A DNA stretch of 64,000 nucleotides from Marinobacterium weihaiense (lineage in GTDB: Bacteria; Pseudomonadota; Gammaproteobacteria; Pseudomonadales; Balneatricaceae): the NCBI RefSeq assembly GCF_019061305.1, contig NZ_JAHQZT010000004.1, positions 1 through 64,000 of the forward strand, in the 5' to 3' direction. Below the pieces are notes generated by a model. The model searched no databases, was not told where the DNA came from, and was given only the letters and a program-made list of their open reading frames with translations. Below, piece after piece: positions 8,815 through 17,718 of the stretch (the first letter of the stretch is position 1; every line of letters starts with the position of its first letter). The position numbers and the translations under genes are program-made.

Positions 8815-10686
8815 ATGCACGCGGAACAGATAGAAATAGCCGAGTTCCTGGGGCGGCACCAGCCGTTCACGGAACTGTCGGACGAGCAGCTGCAGCAGGT
8901 GGCTGCACAGGTGGAAATTGCCTACTTCAAGGCAGGCAGCCAGGTGCTGGAGTTTGGCGAGGAAATTCACGACTGGTACGTCATCCGCAGCGGCGCGGTA
9001 GAGATCTACCGGCGCAACGGCGATCTGTACAACCGTCTCAGCGAGGGGGGGTTCTTCGGCGAGTTTGGCCTGTTGCGCAACGGGCGGGTGCGCTTTCCGA
9101 TCATGGCGCTGGAAGATACCCTGGTATACATGATCCCGGAGGCGCTGTTTAACGAGCTGTTTGATGGTAATGAGGCCTTTGCCGACATTGTCGAAGTGGA
9201 GGACCGCACGCGCCTGCGCCAGGCCGTTGCCCGGCGCCGCGAGGATGCCAACGAACTGATGACGGCCAAGATCGAGACCCTGGTGATTCGGGATGCCGTC
9301 ACCCTGCCGCGCACTGCCAGTGCCCGTGACGCGGCCATGCGCATGACCGAAGAGGGCGTGTCTTCGGTGCTGGTGTTGGACGAGACCGCCGAAGCACAGC
9401 CGGTGGTGGGCATCATCACCGACCGGGATCTGCGTAATCGCCTGATTACACCAGGACTGGCGTTCGAGACGCCGGTGACCGAGATCATGACCGCCGAGCT
9501 GATCGCGGTGGAACATGGCCAGTTCGTGTTCGAGGCGATGCTGCTGATGCTGCGCCATAACGTGCACCACCTGCCGGTGCTCAAGCGCCAGCAGCCGATG
9601 GGTGTGATCGCACTGTCGGACATCATCCGCTACGAGTCGCAAAACAGCCTGTTCGTGGTCAGCAGCATCTTCCGGGCCCAGAGCGTGGAGGAGCTGGTTG
9701 CCCTGCGTTCCGATGTCAGTGCCTGTTTCACGCGCATGGTCAATGAGGATGCCAACTCGCAGATGATCGGTACCGCGATGTCGGTCATCGGGCGCAGCTT
9801 TAAGCAGCGCCTGCTGGAGCTGGGTGAGGAAAAGCTGGGACCGCCGCCGGTGCCTTACTGTTTCCTGGCGCTGGGCTCCATGGCGCGAGAAGAACAGTTG
9901 ATCGTGACCGACCAGGATAACGCCATGGTGCTGGATAACCGCTTTGACCCCAAACTGCACGATGACTATTTCAAAGCACTGGCCACCTTTGTCTGTGACG
10001 GACTGGATGCCTGCGGCTATACCTACTGTACCGGCAATATCATGGCGACCAACCAGAAATGGCGCCAGCCATTGCATGTATGGGAGCAGTATTTCAATGA
10101 CTGGATTGAAAAACCGACGCCGGAGTCATTACTCAACAGTTCGATTTTCTTCGACCTGGAGGGGGTATGGGGCGAGGCGTATTGGGCCAACATGCTCAAC
10201 GATTTGATCTGGCGCAAGGCGCGTCGCAACCCGCGCTTTTTGGCCTGCATGGCTCGCAACGCACTGAGGCGTACACCGCCGCTGGGCTTCTTCAAGGACT
10301 TCGTGATGGAAACCGATGGTCGCCATAGCAACTCGATCAATATGAAACGGCGGGGCACGGCGCCGTTGGCGGACTTGGTGCGGGTGCATGCGCTGGCGGT
10401 GGGATCCCGCGAGCGCAACACCTTTGACCGCCTCAAGGATATCATCGACGCCGAGCTGCTGCCGCGCGGCCGCGGGCCGGACCTGCGGGATGCTCTGGAG
10501 TTGATCGCCATGGTGCGCATTCGCCACCAGGCTCTGGATCTGGAGGCGGGCAATGCGCCGGACAATAACATCGAGCCGGAGAACCTGTCCGACTTCGAAC
10601 GCAAGAATCTCAAGGATGCGTTTCAGATCCTGTCCAATGCGCAGAAGTTTCTCAAGTACCGCTATCAACCGGGGCGCAGCAACTGA
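8815..10686 (+). CDS. cNMP-binding/CBS/DUF294 nucleotidyltransferase-like protein
   Basis: This multi-domain cytosolic protein of about 623 residues has, in order: an N-terminal cyclic-nucleotide-binding-like domain (about 10-125, with GGFFGEFGLL as the phosphate-cassette equivalent); a pair of CBS domains (about 155-280, ending each with GIITDRDLRNR and GVIALSDIIRY); a DUF294 nucleotidyltransferase-like domain (about 300-440, LGSMAREEQLIVTDQDNAMV with the GS and DxD positions); and a DUF294 C-terminal helical domain. GlnD-like architecture suggests nucleotide sensing, but no substrate is known. ATG 8815, behind AGGGTGG, is preferred over GTG 8806. Its TGA overlaps the next ATG (TGATG), so it is coupled to the exonuclease. 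Confidence 0.85.
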   Translation: MHAEQIEIAEFLGRHQPFTELSDEQLQQVAAQVEIAYFKAGSQVLEFGEEIHDWYVIRSGAVEIYRRNGDLYNRLSEGGFFGEFGLLRNGRVRFPIMALEDTLVYMIPEALFNELFDGNEAFADIVEVEDRTRLRQAVARRREDANELMTAKIETLVIRDAVTLPRTASARDAAMRMTEEGVSSVLVLDETAEAQPVVGIITDRDLRNRLITPGLAFETPVTEIMTAELIAVEHGQFVFEAMLLMLRHNVHHLPVLKRQQPMGVIALSDIIRYESQNSLFVVSSIFRAQSVEELVALRSDVSACFTRMVNEDANSQMIGTAMSVIGRSFKQRLLELGEEKLGPPPVPYCFLALGSMAREEQLIVTDQDNAMVLDNRFDPKLHDDYFKALATFVCDGLDACGYTYCTGNIMATNQKWRQPLHVWEQYFNDWIEKPTPESLLNSSIFFDLEGVWGEAYWANMLNDLIWRKARRNPRFLACMARNALRRTPPLGFFKDFVMETDGRHSNSINMKRRGTAPLADLVRVHALAVGSRERNTFDRLKDIIDAELLPRGRGPDLRDALELIAMVRIRHQALDLEAGNAPDNNIEPENLSDFERKNLKDAFQILSNAQKFLKYRYQPGRSN

Positions 10687-11441
10687 TGTTCTATCTGGAC
10701 AAGAGCAAGCTGCAGAATGAGCCTTCGCTGGATGGCCAGGATACGGTCACGACCGATTGGGCCGAACGCTACCGCAGCTTGGCGACAACGGCCCGCCATC
10801 CGGCGCTTAAGGCCTTTTATGGGGCCGGGGTGGTAGCCCCCGAGACGCCGCTGTCCGACGTGCCGATGGTGGCGGTGGATTTTGAAACCACCGGACTGGA
10901 CCCGCGCAAGAGCGGGATTGTTAGCATCGGTCTGGTGCCAATGAACAGCCGACGCATCTATTGCGGTCAGGCCCGTCACTGGGTCCTTAAGCCGCGGGCG
11001 ACGCTGAGCAGCGAATCGGTGGTGGTACATGGCATCACCCATTCGGAGATCGAGGAAGCACCGGATTTGATGCGTATCCTGGATGAGTTGCTGGCCCAGC
11101 TGCAGGGCAAGGTGGTGGTGGTGCACCATCGCGGTATCGAACGGGCCTTCCTCAACTCGGCACTGAAAGCCCGCATTCGCGAGGGTATCGAGTTTCCGGT
11201 GATCGATACCATGGAGCTGGAGGCGCGCCTGTACCGGCGCAGGCGGGTAAGTTTCTGGGCCCGGTTATTCGGTCACAAGCCGATATCCATCCGGCTGGCG
11301 CAGAGCCGGGAGCGCTATCATTTGCCCTATTACCGCCCCCATCACGCCTTGACCGATGCCATCGCCTGCGGTGAGCTGCTGCTGGCACAGGTCGCGGATC
11401 GGTTCTCCCCCGAGACACCGGTATCCGAGTTGTGGAAGTAG
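10686..11441 (+). CDS. DEDDh 3'-5' exonuclease of the DnaQ/PolC-epsilon type
   Basis: This 251-residue nuclease-fold protein has Exo I VDFETTG (about 62-68, with the D and E metal ligands) and Exo III HHALTDAIACGELL (about 218-231, with the catalytic H and D). Exo II reads VVHHRGIERAFLNSAL, with Glu where DnaQ has Asp. It lacks a polymerase-binding tail typical of true epsilon, so it is unlikely to be the replicative proofreading subunit. It is translationally coupled to the DUF294 protein, a pairing recurrent in gammaproteobacteria, which suggests that the two act together in nucleotide or nucleic-acid turnover. The exact substrate is unknown. Confidence 0.82.
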   Translation: MFYLDKSKLQNEPSLDGQDTVTTDWAERYRSLATTARHPALKAFYGAGVVAPETPLSDVPMVAVDFETTGLDPRKSGIVSIGLVPMNSRRIYCGQARHWVLKPRATLSSESVVVHGITHSEIEEAPDLMRILDELLAQLQGKVVVVHHRGIERAFLNSALKARIREGIEFPVIDTMELEARLYRRRRVSFWARLFGHKPISIRLAQSRERYHLPYYRPHHALTDAIACGELLLAQVADRFSPETPVSELWK

Positions 11442-11502
11442 GGCGGGTGCATTGTGTAACCTGGCCTGATCAGCGAAAATAGACGCCATTTCCGATTAAC
11501 CT

Positions 11503-11520
11503 CGGGGCGTTTAGGCCCCG
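11503..11520 (+). other. hairpin immediately before prfC
   Basis: CGGGGC (11503-11508) pairs with GCCCCG (11515-11520) around GTTTAG. There is no T-tract after it, so it is not a normal terminator. It ends exactly where the alternative GTG start of prfC (11520) would begin, so it could influence start choice. Confidence 0.4.
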
Positions 11521-11543
11521 TGTCCAAGCAGAAGACCTATTTG

Positions 11544-13130
11544 ATGCCCAGCACAGCGATCACGCAGGAAGTATCCAAACGCCGCACCTTTGCCATCATT
11601 TCTCACCCGGATGCCGGTAAGACCACCATCACCGAGAAGCTGTTGCTGCTCGGTCAGCTGATTCAGGTGGCCGGTACCGTCAAGGGGCGCGGCAGCGACC
11701 GTCATGCTACCTCGGACTGGATGAGTATGGAGCAGCAGCGCGGTATCTCCATCACCTCGTCGGTGATGCAGTTTCCGTACAAGGAGCGCGTGGTCAACCT
11801 GCTGGATACACCGGGGCACGAGGATTTCTCCGAGGATACCTATCGCACCCTGACCGCCGTGGATTCGGCCCTGATGGTGGTCGATGGCGCCAAGGGTGTC
11901 GAGGAGCGGACCATCAAGCTGATGGATGTCTGCCGCCTGCGCGACACGCCGATCTTCTCCTTCGTCAACAAGCTGGACCGCGACATTCGCGATCCGATCG
12001 AGCTGCTGGATGAGATCGAAGAAGTCCTCAAGATCGAGGCGGCACCGATCAACTGGCCCATAGGGTCGGGCAAGTGGTTCAAGGGCGTGTACAACCTGTA
12101 TACCGATACTATTCATCTGTTCACCCCGGGACAGGGGCATACACTGCCGGAAGACAAGCGTATCCAGGGGCTGGACTCCGACGAGGCGCGGGCGTTGCTG
12201 GAGGACGAATATGATGATTTCGTGGACGAGATTGAGCTGGTCAAGGGCGCCTGTCACGAATGGGATCAGGCCGCCTACCTGGCCGGTCGGATGACACCGG
12301 TGTTTTTCGGTACGGCCCTGAGTAACTTCGGCGTCAAGGAGATGCTGGACGAGTTTGTCGAGTGGGCACCAGCGCCCCCGGCCCGCGCTACCGAGAGCCG
12401 CGACGTGGTGGCCGACGAGGAAGCCTTCAGCGGATTCGTTTTCAAAATCCAGGCCAACATGGACCCGAAACACCGTGACCGCATCGCCTTCATGCGCATC
12501 TGCTCCGGCTCTTACAGCCGTGGCATGAAAATGAAGCACGTGCGTACCGGCAAGGATGTGCGCATTGCGGACGCCGTGACCTTCATTGCCGGTGACCGCG
12601 AGAACGTGGAAGAAGCCTGGTCCGGTGACATCATCGGCTTGCACAACCATGGCACCATCCAGATCGGCGATACCTTCACCGCCGGCGAAAGTTTGAAGTT
12701 CACCGGGATTCCGCACTTCGCACCGGAGATGTTTCGCCGCGTCCGCCCGACCGATCCGCTGAAGATGAAGCAGTTGCAAAAGGGCTTGCAGCAGCTGTCG
12801 GAAGAGGGAGCCGTACAGCTGTTCCAGCCGCTGAAAAACAACGACCTGGTTCTGGGCGCGGTGGGTCAGCTGCAGTTCGAGGTAGTAGTGTTCCGCCTCA
12901 AGGACGAGTACAAGGTGGACTGCCTCTATGAACCGATCAGCGTGCAGACGGCCCGCTGGGTCGAGTGTGATGATCAGAAAATGCTGGATGAGTTTCGCCG
13001 CAAGGGCTACGACAATCTGGCAATCGACGGCGCCGGCCTGTTGACCTACCTGGCACCGACCCGGGTCAACCTGTCCCTGACCGAAGAGCGCTGGCCGGAT
13101 ATCCGCTTCCGCGCAACGCGTGAGCACTGA
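11544..13130 (+). CDS. prfC: peptide chain release factor 3
   Basis: RF3 is the GTPase that removes RF1/RF2 from the ribosome after termination. The G domain starts with G1 SHPDAGKTT (about residues 19-27), G3 DTPGHEDF (about 88-95) and G4 NKLDRD. The RF3-specific block TSSVMQFPY and the C-terminal WP.IRF signature near the end are present. ATG 11544 gives 528 residues (E. coli 529) and the normal N-terminus [23 protein letters not shown] 11520 would add eight residues. Neither has a strong ribosome site. A long imperfect inverted repeat (13147-13188) after the stop may be a weak terminator. Confidence 0.93.
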   Translation: MPSTAITQEVSKRRTFAIISHPDAGKTTITEKLLLLGQLIQVAGTVKGRGSDRHATSDWMSMEQQRGISITSSVMQFPYKERVVNLLDTPGHEDFSEDTYRTLTAVDSALMVVDGAKGVEERTIKLMDVCRLRDTPIFSFVNKLDRDIRDPIELLDEIEEVLKIEAAPINWPIGSGKWFKGVYNLYTDTIHLFTPGQGHTLPEDKRIQGLDSDEARALLEDEYDDFVDEIELVKGACHEWDQAAYLAGRMTPVFFGTALSNFGVKEMLDEFVEWAPAPPARATESRDVVADEEAFSGFVFKIQANMDPKHRDRIAFMRICSGSYSRGMKMKHVRTGKDVRIADAVTFIAGDRENVEEAWSGDIIGLHNHGTIQIGDTFTAGESLKFTGIPHFAPEMFRRVRPTDPLKMKQLQKGLQQLSEEGAVQLFQPLKNNDLVLGAVGQLQFEVVVFRLKDEYKVDCLYEPISVQTARWVECDDQKMLDEFRRKGYDNLAIDGAGLLTYLAPTRVNLSLTEERWPDIRFRATREH

Positions 13131-13397
13131 AGCGGTTGCACACCTTGCAAGGCAGCTGTGCCATGGTCCGTGTTGCTGCCTGCCTTGCTTACTCGCCGAG
13201 ACGCCATGAATATATCCCTGTCGGTCGGCTTAGTGGTCAAGGCATGACGGTGGCAGGATGTCGCGGTGGCCGTGGTACTGTTGCCGGCTGACAGCCTGGC
13301 GCCATTGAAGGTGTCGGCGAGGCCGCGTGGACGGGGTGACGCCGTGTCAGAGGGCATGACATCGCTGGTTGATGAAGACATGTGCCATACTCTCCCC

Positions 13398-14168
13398 ATG
13401 TTGATCGATACTCACTGCCATCTCGACTTTCCCGACCTGATGGCCAATCTTGATGCCGTGAAGGCCCGGGCGCAGGCGGCGGGTGTCGGGCAGATCGTTG
13501 TGCCATCCATTGCTGTGGATAACTTTCAGCGTGTGCTGAATCTGTGTGCGACGGTTCCCGGCTTGCATCCCGCGCTGGGGCTGCACCCCTGCTTTTCCCA
13601 TGATGTCACGGCGGCGCTGGCACAACTGGCACAGGTGCTGAATGAGACTGAGGTGGTGGCGCTGGGCGAGATCGGGCTGGATTTTCGGCCGGGGCAGGCT
13701 GCGCCGGCGGTGCAGCTGCCTCTGTTTGAGCAGCAGCTGCAGCTGGCACGGCAGCACGACCTGCCGGTGTTGCTGCATGTGGTCAAGGCGCATGATCAGG
13801 TATTGAAACGGCTGCGGCAGGTGCACTTGCCGCGGGGAGGCATCGTGCATGCCTTTTCCGGCAGCGAACAGCAGGCACGGGCGTATGCCGGGCTGGGGTT
13901 CAAGCTGGGGTTTGGCGGGGCACTCAGCCATGCACGGGCGCGCAAGCTGCGGCGGTTGGCGACCGCGTTACCGCTGGAGTGGCTGGTGCTGGAAACCGAT
14001 GCCCCTGACATGCCGCTGGCGGGGTATCCGGATCAGCCTAACGAACCCTCACGTGTGGCCGAGGTGGCGGCTCTGATTGCGCAATGGCGCGGGCTGTCGC
14101 AGGAGGCGGTCGCCGAGGCGACCAGCCGCACGGCGCAGCAGCTGCTGCGCCTGCCGGATCAGCGATAG
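13398..14168 (+). CDS. TatD-family metal-dependent hydrolase
   Basis: This 256-residue TIM-barrel hydrolase carries the TatD signature: DTHCHLDFP at the N-terminus (metal-binding HxH), ALGEIGLDF (about 92-100), VLLHVVKAHDQ and LVLETDAPDMP near 200 with the catalytic Asp. The family comprises metal-dependent DNases, and the paralogues TatD, YcfH and YjjV cannot be separated confidently. I start at ATG 13398, where homology begins. ATG 13380 is possible. The frame extends 44 codons further upstream but that part is not TatD-like. Its end overlaps the convergent lipoprotein gene by 10 bases. The 267 bases upstream hold no other gene that I can support. Confidence 0.85.
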   Translation: MLIDTHCHLDFPDLMANLDAVKARAQAAGVGQIVVPSIAVDNFQRVLNLCATVPGLHPALGLHPCFSHDVTAALAQLAQVLNETEVVALGEIGLDFRPGQAAPAVQLPLFEQQLQLARQHDLPVLLHVVKAHDQVLKRLRQVHLPRGGIVHAFSGSEQQARAYAGLGFKLGFGGALSHARARKLRRLATALPLEWLVLETDAPDMPLAGYPDQPNEPSRVAEVAALIAQWRGLSQEAVAEATSRTAQQLLRLPDQR

Positions 14169-14554
14169 ATGCTGTCGTAGGCGCTGTCGAGGGTATTCCA
14201 GACGGTATCCGTGTGGCGGTTGATCGGAACGCGGATATAGCGACCATCGCTGCCCATGGCTTCGGTGGTGTAACTGCCGTCGGGCGGGTCGATGATCATG
14301 CGCGCCAGGTCGGTCGGGTAGTTGGGGCCCTGAACGGCCCGACCGTAGATATGCTCAATGGGACGCAGCTGAGCGCGGACTGAGACGATCGAAGTCAGGT
14401 CCTGGCAGTTCGGGGTCATGCCCCGACAAAAGCGATAGTAGCGCGTATCCAGTGTGTAGTAGGCGTCGGCGCCGGAATCATCCTTGAGGGCGCCGGACAG
14501 GTTGACGCAACCTCCCAGCGCCAGTGCGGCAGTGAGCAGACTCAAACGCTTCAT
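14159..14554 (-). CDS. small uncharacterised lipoprotein
   Basis: This 131-residue protein has a clear lipoprotein signal peptide: KR, a hydrophobic stretch and lipobox LGGC at about 13-16. The mature part is rich in Tyr and Asp and has two further cysteines (RFCRGMTPNCQD, about 42-53) that could form a disulfide. I do not recognise the family. It overlaps the end of tatD and lies downstream of fabY on the same strand with a 76-base gap. Outer-membrane location is likely, because Asp is absent at +2. Confidence 0.75.
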   Translation of the reverse strand: MKRLSLLTAALALGGCVNLSGALKDDSGADAYYTLDTRYYRFCRGMTPNCQDLTSIVSVRAQLRPIEHIYGRAVQGPNYPTDLARMIIDPPDGSYTTEAMGSDGRYIRVPINRHTDTVWNTLDSAYDSIYR

Positions 14555-14630
14555 GGCAACATCCTGTATGGGTCAGTGTTGGGCGCCACCCTATCCGGTG
14601 CGCCTTGGCCTTGGGACAGAAGACGGGTGC

Positions 14631-16544
14631 TCAGCACAGGTCCTTGTACGGGTTGTTCACTTTCAACGAGATCGGCTGTGCGTAGCCCGGCAGGCGAATC
14701 GCGTCGGCGCTGATCTGCAGGTCTTCACCGGTCAGCACATTGTAATCGTAGCGGTAGATCGGTCGAGCCAGACCGTTAATGGCCGAATGATTGTACGCCT
14801 CGGCCTGTTCACGCACCTGTTCGCGGCGCTGGCGCCAGGCGGTCATGGCGGTCTCGCCGTGGCGGCGTGTCAGCAGCTGTTCGGTCACGTGCGGTGCCAG
14901 CACTGCGGCACTGGCGTTGTTGCCGCCAAAACCCTTGGCGTTGATCAGCACCGAGTCCATACCATCAGCACCGGTTTCTAGGTGCTGCAACGGCAGGTTG
15001 AGGTGGCTGGCGTGAACATCATCGGCAATGGCCGGGGTGGTGGTCAGGCCGGGTACGATGCCGTGTTTCCAGACCCCGAGCGAGGCAAACAGCTGATCGC
15101 CACCGGCTGTGCCCTGAGAGTGTCCCAGGTATGCCTTAACCGCGCTCACGGTCCAGGCGGGAATATCGAACGCCTTGGCCGTTTCATTGATTACATGAGA
15201 TTCGGTCACCCGGTTCTGCGGTGTGCTGGTACCGTGAGCCTGTACAAAACTGCGTTGGCGCAGTGACTCTTCGCCCAGCAGGTCGCCGACCAGTGATGCC
15301 GCCTTGCCCAGGGTCATATAGTTGCCGATACCCGGTGCCGAGATCGATTTCTTGTGGCCGTCGGCATGCACAAACACATCCGCAACGGCGCCGTGAATGT
15401 CAGCGCCCAGTTCCAGGGCCAGATCATCGCTCATCAGTACCAGGAACTGACTGGATTCACCCATGGTGAAGCCGCAGTTATTGCCGAAGGGGCGGCAGGC
15501 CTGACGGTAGTGTTGTTCGGCCAGCTCCGCCAGATCATCCAGTGCCATCAGTTGCTTGTCTTCAGCCAGTGCGCCCATGGCACGGAAACCTTCGATGATT
15601 TCCGGAGTGACCGGTGCATCACTGCCGCCGACCAGTACCAGTTTACAGCTGCCACTGCGGATCGCGTCCACGCCGCTGCGCAGGTTGTACAGGAAGGTAG
15701 CACAGGCACCCAGGGCGCCACCGGTAGTGCCGACATTGCCCAGCAGATAGGCATTGATGAAGTCGGCCGGCATCTGGGCATAGCCCAGCGGCATCTGTTT
15801 GGAGGTGGTGCGCTTGCCCAGTGCCGGGAACTTGGTCAGGCCGCCAAAGCCCAGGTCGTCCAGCTGACCGATGGAGTTACTGGCAAAGACGGCAATCTGG
15901 TCCGGTGCCAGGCGGTTGAGCAGGCTGTCGTAGTCGATGCCGACCGAACGCAGCGCATCGGAGGCGGCATAGACGGCCATCTGCAGGCCGCGCGGATGAT
16001 TACGCGACTGATACAGCTTGCCCGGTTCGAAACCGGTCGGCAGCATGCCGGCGCTCTGTACCAGCGCGGTCTTGCTGTCAGGGAAAATCAGGTCGCAGCT
16101 GCCATCCACGCTGACTTCGGTCTGGCCGCCACCGAGGTCGGTCAGGGTCCAGTTGTCCGGGATCACCTGCGGCAGGTGACGGTTGCGCAGGCGAAAGCGT
16201 AGCGGACTCTCACCACTCTTGGCTGTGGCCGGGCGATTGAACATGACCGCATTGACGTCAAACCAGTCCGGGTGGATACGGCGGATCAGGGTGTTCTGGC
16301 ACACCTGCTGTTCAATGGCGGCTGCCAGCGCATCACGGCTGAACAGGCTGTCATTCTGGCTCAGGCGGTACTGGCCATTGTCGTACTCGGCCAGCCCGCT
16401 CAGGGTGGCCAGATCAGTCAGGGTTTCCTGCCGGCTGTGCGTGTCCAGCTGATCCAGGATCAGGCGACGATAACCGTGATGAAAGGACGAACGACCAGCG
16501 GGGCTGATACCACCGAAACCGACAATGACAGGCAGCTGAGACAA
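14631..16544 (-). CDS. fabY: FabY-type beta-ketoacyl-ACP synthase
   Basis: This 637-residue condensing enzyme resembles Pseudomonas FabY (PA5174), which starts fatty-acid synthesis by condensing acetyl-CoA with malonyl-ACP in place of FabH. The start LPVIVGFGG...GRSSFHHG is characteristic. The thiolase-fold triad is visible: Cys about 281 in GACATFLYNL, His about 437 in VQAHGTSTPQNR and His about 475 in YLGHSQGTAGG. It is longer than FabB/FabF (about 410) because of an N-terminal extension of about 190 residues, which is normal for FabY. The start is TTG 16544 with GAGGAG six bases upstream. It is a single-gene unit between a lipoprotein and an OmpA-like gene. Confidence 0.85.
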   Translation of the reverse strand: MSQLPVIVGFGGISPAGRSSFHHGYRRLILDQLDTHSRQETLTDLATLSGLAEYDNGQYRLSQNDSLFSRDALAAAIEQQVCQNTLIRRIHPDWFDVNAVMFNRPATAKSGESPLRFRLRNRHLPQVIPDNWTLTDLGGGQTEVSVDGSCDLIFPDSKTALVQSAGMLPTGFEPGKLYQSRNHPRGLQMAVYAASDALRSVGIDYDSLLNRLAPDQIAVFASNSIGQLDDLGFGGLTKFPALGKRTTSKQMPLGYAQMPADFINAYLLGNVGTTGGALGACATFLYNLRSGVDAIRSGSCKLVLVGGSDAPVTPEIIEGFRAMGALAEDKQLMALDDLAELAEQHYRQACRPFGNNCGFTMGESSQFLVLMSDDLALELGADIHGAVADVFVHADGHKKSISAPGIGNYMTLGKAASLVGDLLGEESLRQRSFVQAHGTSTPQNRVTESHVINETAKAFDIPAWTVSAVKAYLGHSQGTAGGDQLFASLGVWKHGIVPGLTTTPAIADDVHASHLNLPLQHLETGADGMDSVLINAKGFGGNNASAAVLAPHVTEQLLTRRHGETAMTAWRQRREQVREQAEAYNHSAINGLARPIYRYDYNVLTGEDLQISADAIRLPGYAQPISLKVNNPYKDLC

Positions 16545-16751
16545 AAGAAACTCCTCGGGGTGGTGACGCGGATGACAGTAAAGGATAACAGTGCATTTTA
16601 TCGCCTGAAGTCGATGCTGACCAGCGCTGTGGAGCGGGTTTGTCTCGTGGGAGCGTCACTGATTTTCATGGCTCGTTCAGCTATGCTGGGATAAATAGAC
16701 AGCGTTTGTGTCGGCACACAGCTGTGCCGGTAGCTGAATTCAGGAGGAAAC

Positions 16752-17408
16752 ATGAAAAAACTGATGCTGGCAACAGCGATGAGTGCCATGGTGCTGGGCG
16801 GTTGTACCACGCTGGATCCCTACACGCAGCAGTCCAAGACATCCAATGCCGCCAAGGGAGCCGGCCTGGGTGCGCTGGCCGGTGCCGTGATCGGCGCCGC
16901 TGCCAATGATGACGATCGTGGCAAGGGTGCGCTGGCAGGGGCAGCCATCGGTGGTGCCGTGGGTGGCGGTGTCGGTTACTACATGGACCGTCAGGAAATG
17001 CTGCTGCGTCAGGAGCTGGAAGGTACGGGCGTGCGCGTGGAGCGTGTCGGCGATGACATCCGCCTGATCATGCCGGGCAACATCACCTTTGCTACCGACA
17101 GTGACCGTGTCTCGCCGTCGTTCTATCCGGTTCTGGACTCGGTGGGCAAGGTCCTGATGAAATTCGACCGCACCCAGGTGGCGGTCGAGGGCTACACCGA
17201 CTCGACCGGTTCGTTCGAGTACAACCAGCAGCTGTCCGAGCGTCGTGCCAACAGCGTGGCACGCTATTTATCATCGGTGGGCGTCAGCAACCTGCGCCTG
17301 GATGCGCGCGGACTGGGCGAGCGTTATCCCATCGCCAGCAACGAATCAGCCGGCGGGCGTGCCATGAACCGCCGTGTGGAAATCAAGATTCGCGGTACCC
17401 AGCGCTAA
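16752..17408 (+). CDS. OmpA-family glycine-zipper lipoprotein (YiaD-like)
   Basis: This 218-residue outer-membrane lipoprotein has lipobox LGGC (about 14-17). A glycine-zipper region (about 36-78, repeats of GALAGAAIGGAVGGG) precedes a peptidoglycan-binding OmpA C-terminal domain (about 110-215) with VEGYTDSTGS, LSERRANSV and NRRVEIKI. It probably tethers the outer membrane to the cell wall. The strong AGGAGG site four bases before the ATG predicts high expression. It is monocistronic and ends at a bidirectional terminator. Confidence 0.87.
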   Translation: MKKLMLATAMSAMVLGGCTTLDPYTQQSKTSNAAKGAGLGALAGAVIGAAANDDDRGKGALAGAAIGGAVGGGVGYYMDRQEMLLRQELEGTGVRVERVGDDIRLIMPGNITFATDSDRVSPSFYPVLDSVGKVLMKFDRTQVAVEGYTDSTGSFEYNQQLSERRANSVARYLSSVGVSNLRLDARGLGERYPIASNESAGGRAMNRRVEIKIRGTQR

Positions 17409-17425
17409 ATCGCGCCGTGATCTAC

Positions 17426-17457
17426 GCAAAAAGGGCACCCAAGGGTGCCCTTTTTGC
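17426..17457. terminator. bidirectional rho-independent terminator
   Basis: A perfect 15-bp inverted repeat (17426-17440 with 17443-17457) has an A-run on the left and a T-run on the right around GGGCACCC/GGGTGCCC. It serves both the rightward OmpA-like gene and the leftward zapB-like gene. Confidence 0.9.
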
Positions 17458-17474
17458 TGCCCGGAGCAAGCCGA

Positions 17475-17669
17475 TCAGAGGCTTTCACTGTCCTTCAGGC
17501 GATCGAACTTGCCCAGCACGCGCTGCAGGCTCTGTTCAGTCTGGGACTGTTCGTCTTCCAGCGCCTGTTTGGTCTGGCGCAGTTCGCTGACCTCGAGACG
17601 CAGCAGCTCGACCTCTTCGATCAGTCCTTCAATTTTGTTCTCCAGTTCGGTAAAGAGTCCGCTCTGCAT
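17475..17669 (-). CDS. zapB: ZapB-like coiled-coil cell-division protein
   Basis: This 64-residue, highly charged protein is almost entirely one coiled coil. FTELENKIEGLIEEVELL and the ending LQRVLGKFDRL align with E. coli ZapB FEKLEAKVQQAIDTITLL and LQALLGRMEEV. ZapB supports the FtsZ ring through ZapA. It is shorter than E. coli ZapB (81) because the central coil is reduced. SlyX, another short coiled-coil protein, fits less well. AGGAG lies nine bases before the ATG. It lies 49 bases downstream of flgT on the same strand. Confidence 0.72.
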   Translation of the reverse strand: MQSGLFTELENKIEGLIEEVELLRLEVSELRQTKQALEDEQSQTEQSLQRVLGKFDRLKDSESL

Positions 17670-17718
17670 GGTGTTTCACTCCTGTCACAGATGATCAAAG
17701 GGATCAAGACTAAGCGCG

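Noticed and set aside
13147-13188. Inverted repeat GCAAGGCAG/CTGCCTTGC after prfC as a terminator
   Set aside because: The loop is 24 bases and only two T's follow, so it is too weak to call as a rho-independent terminator.
13266-13397. 44-codon upstream extension of tatD
   Set aside because: TatD homology begins at the methionine of 13398, and the upstream codons show no conserved features.
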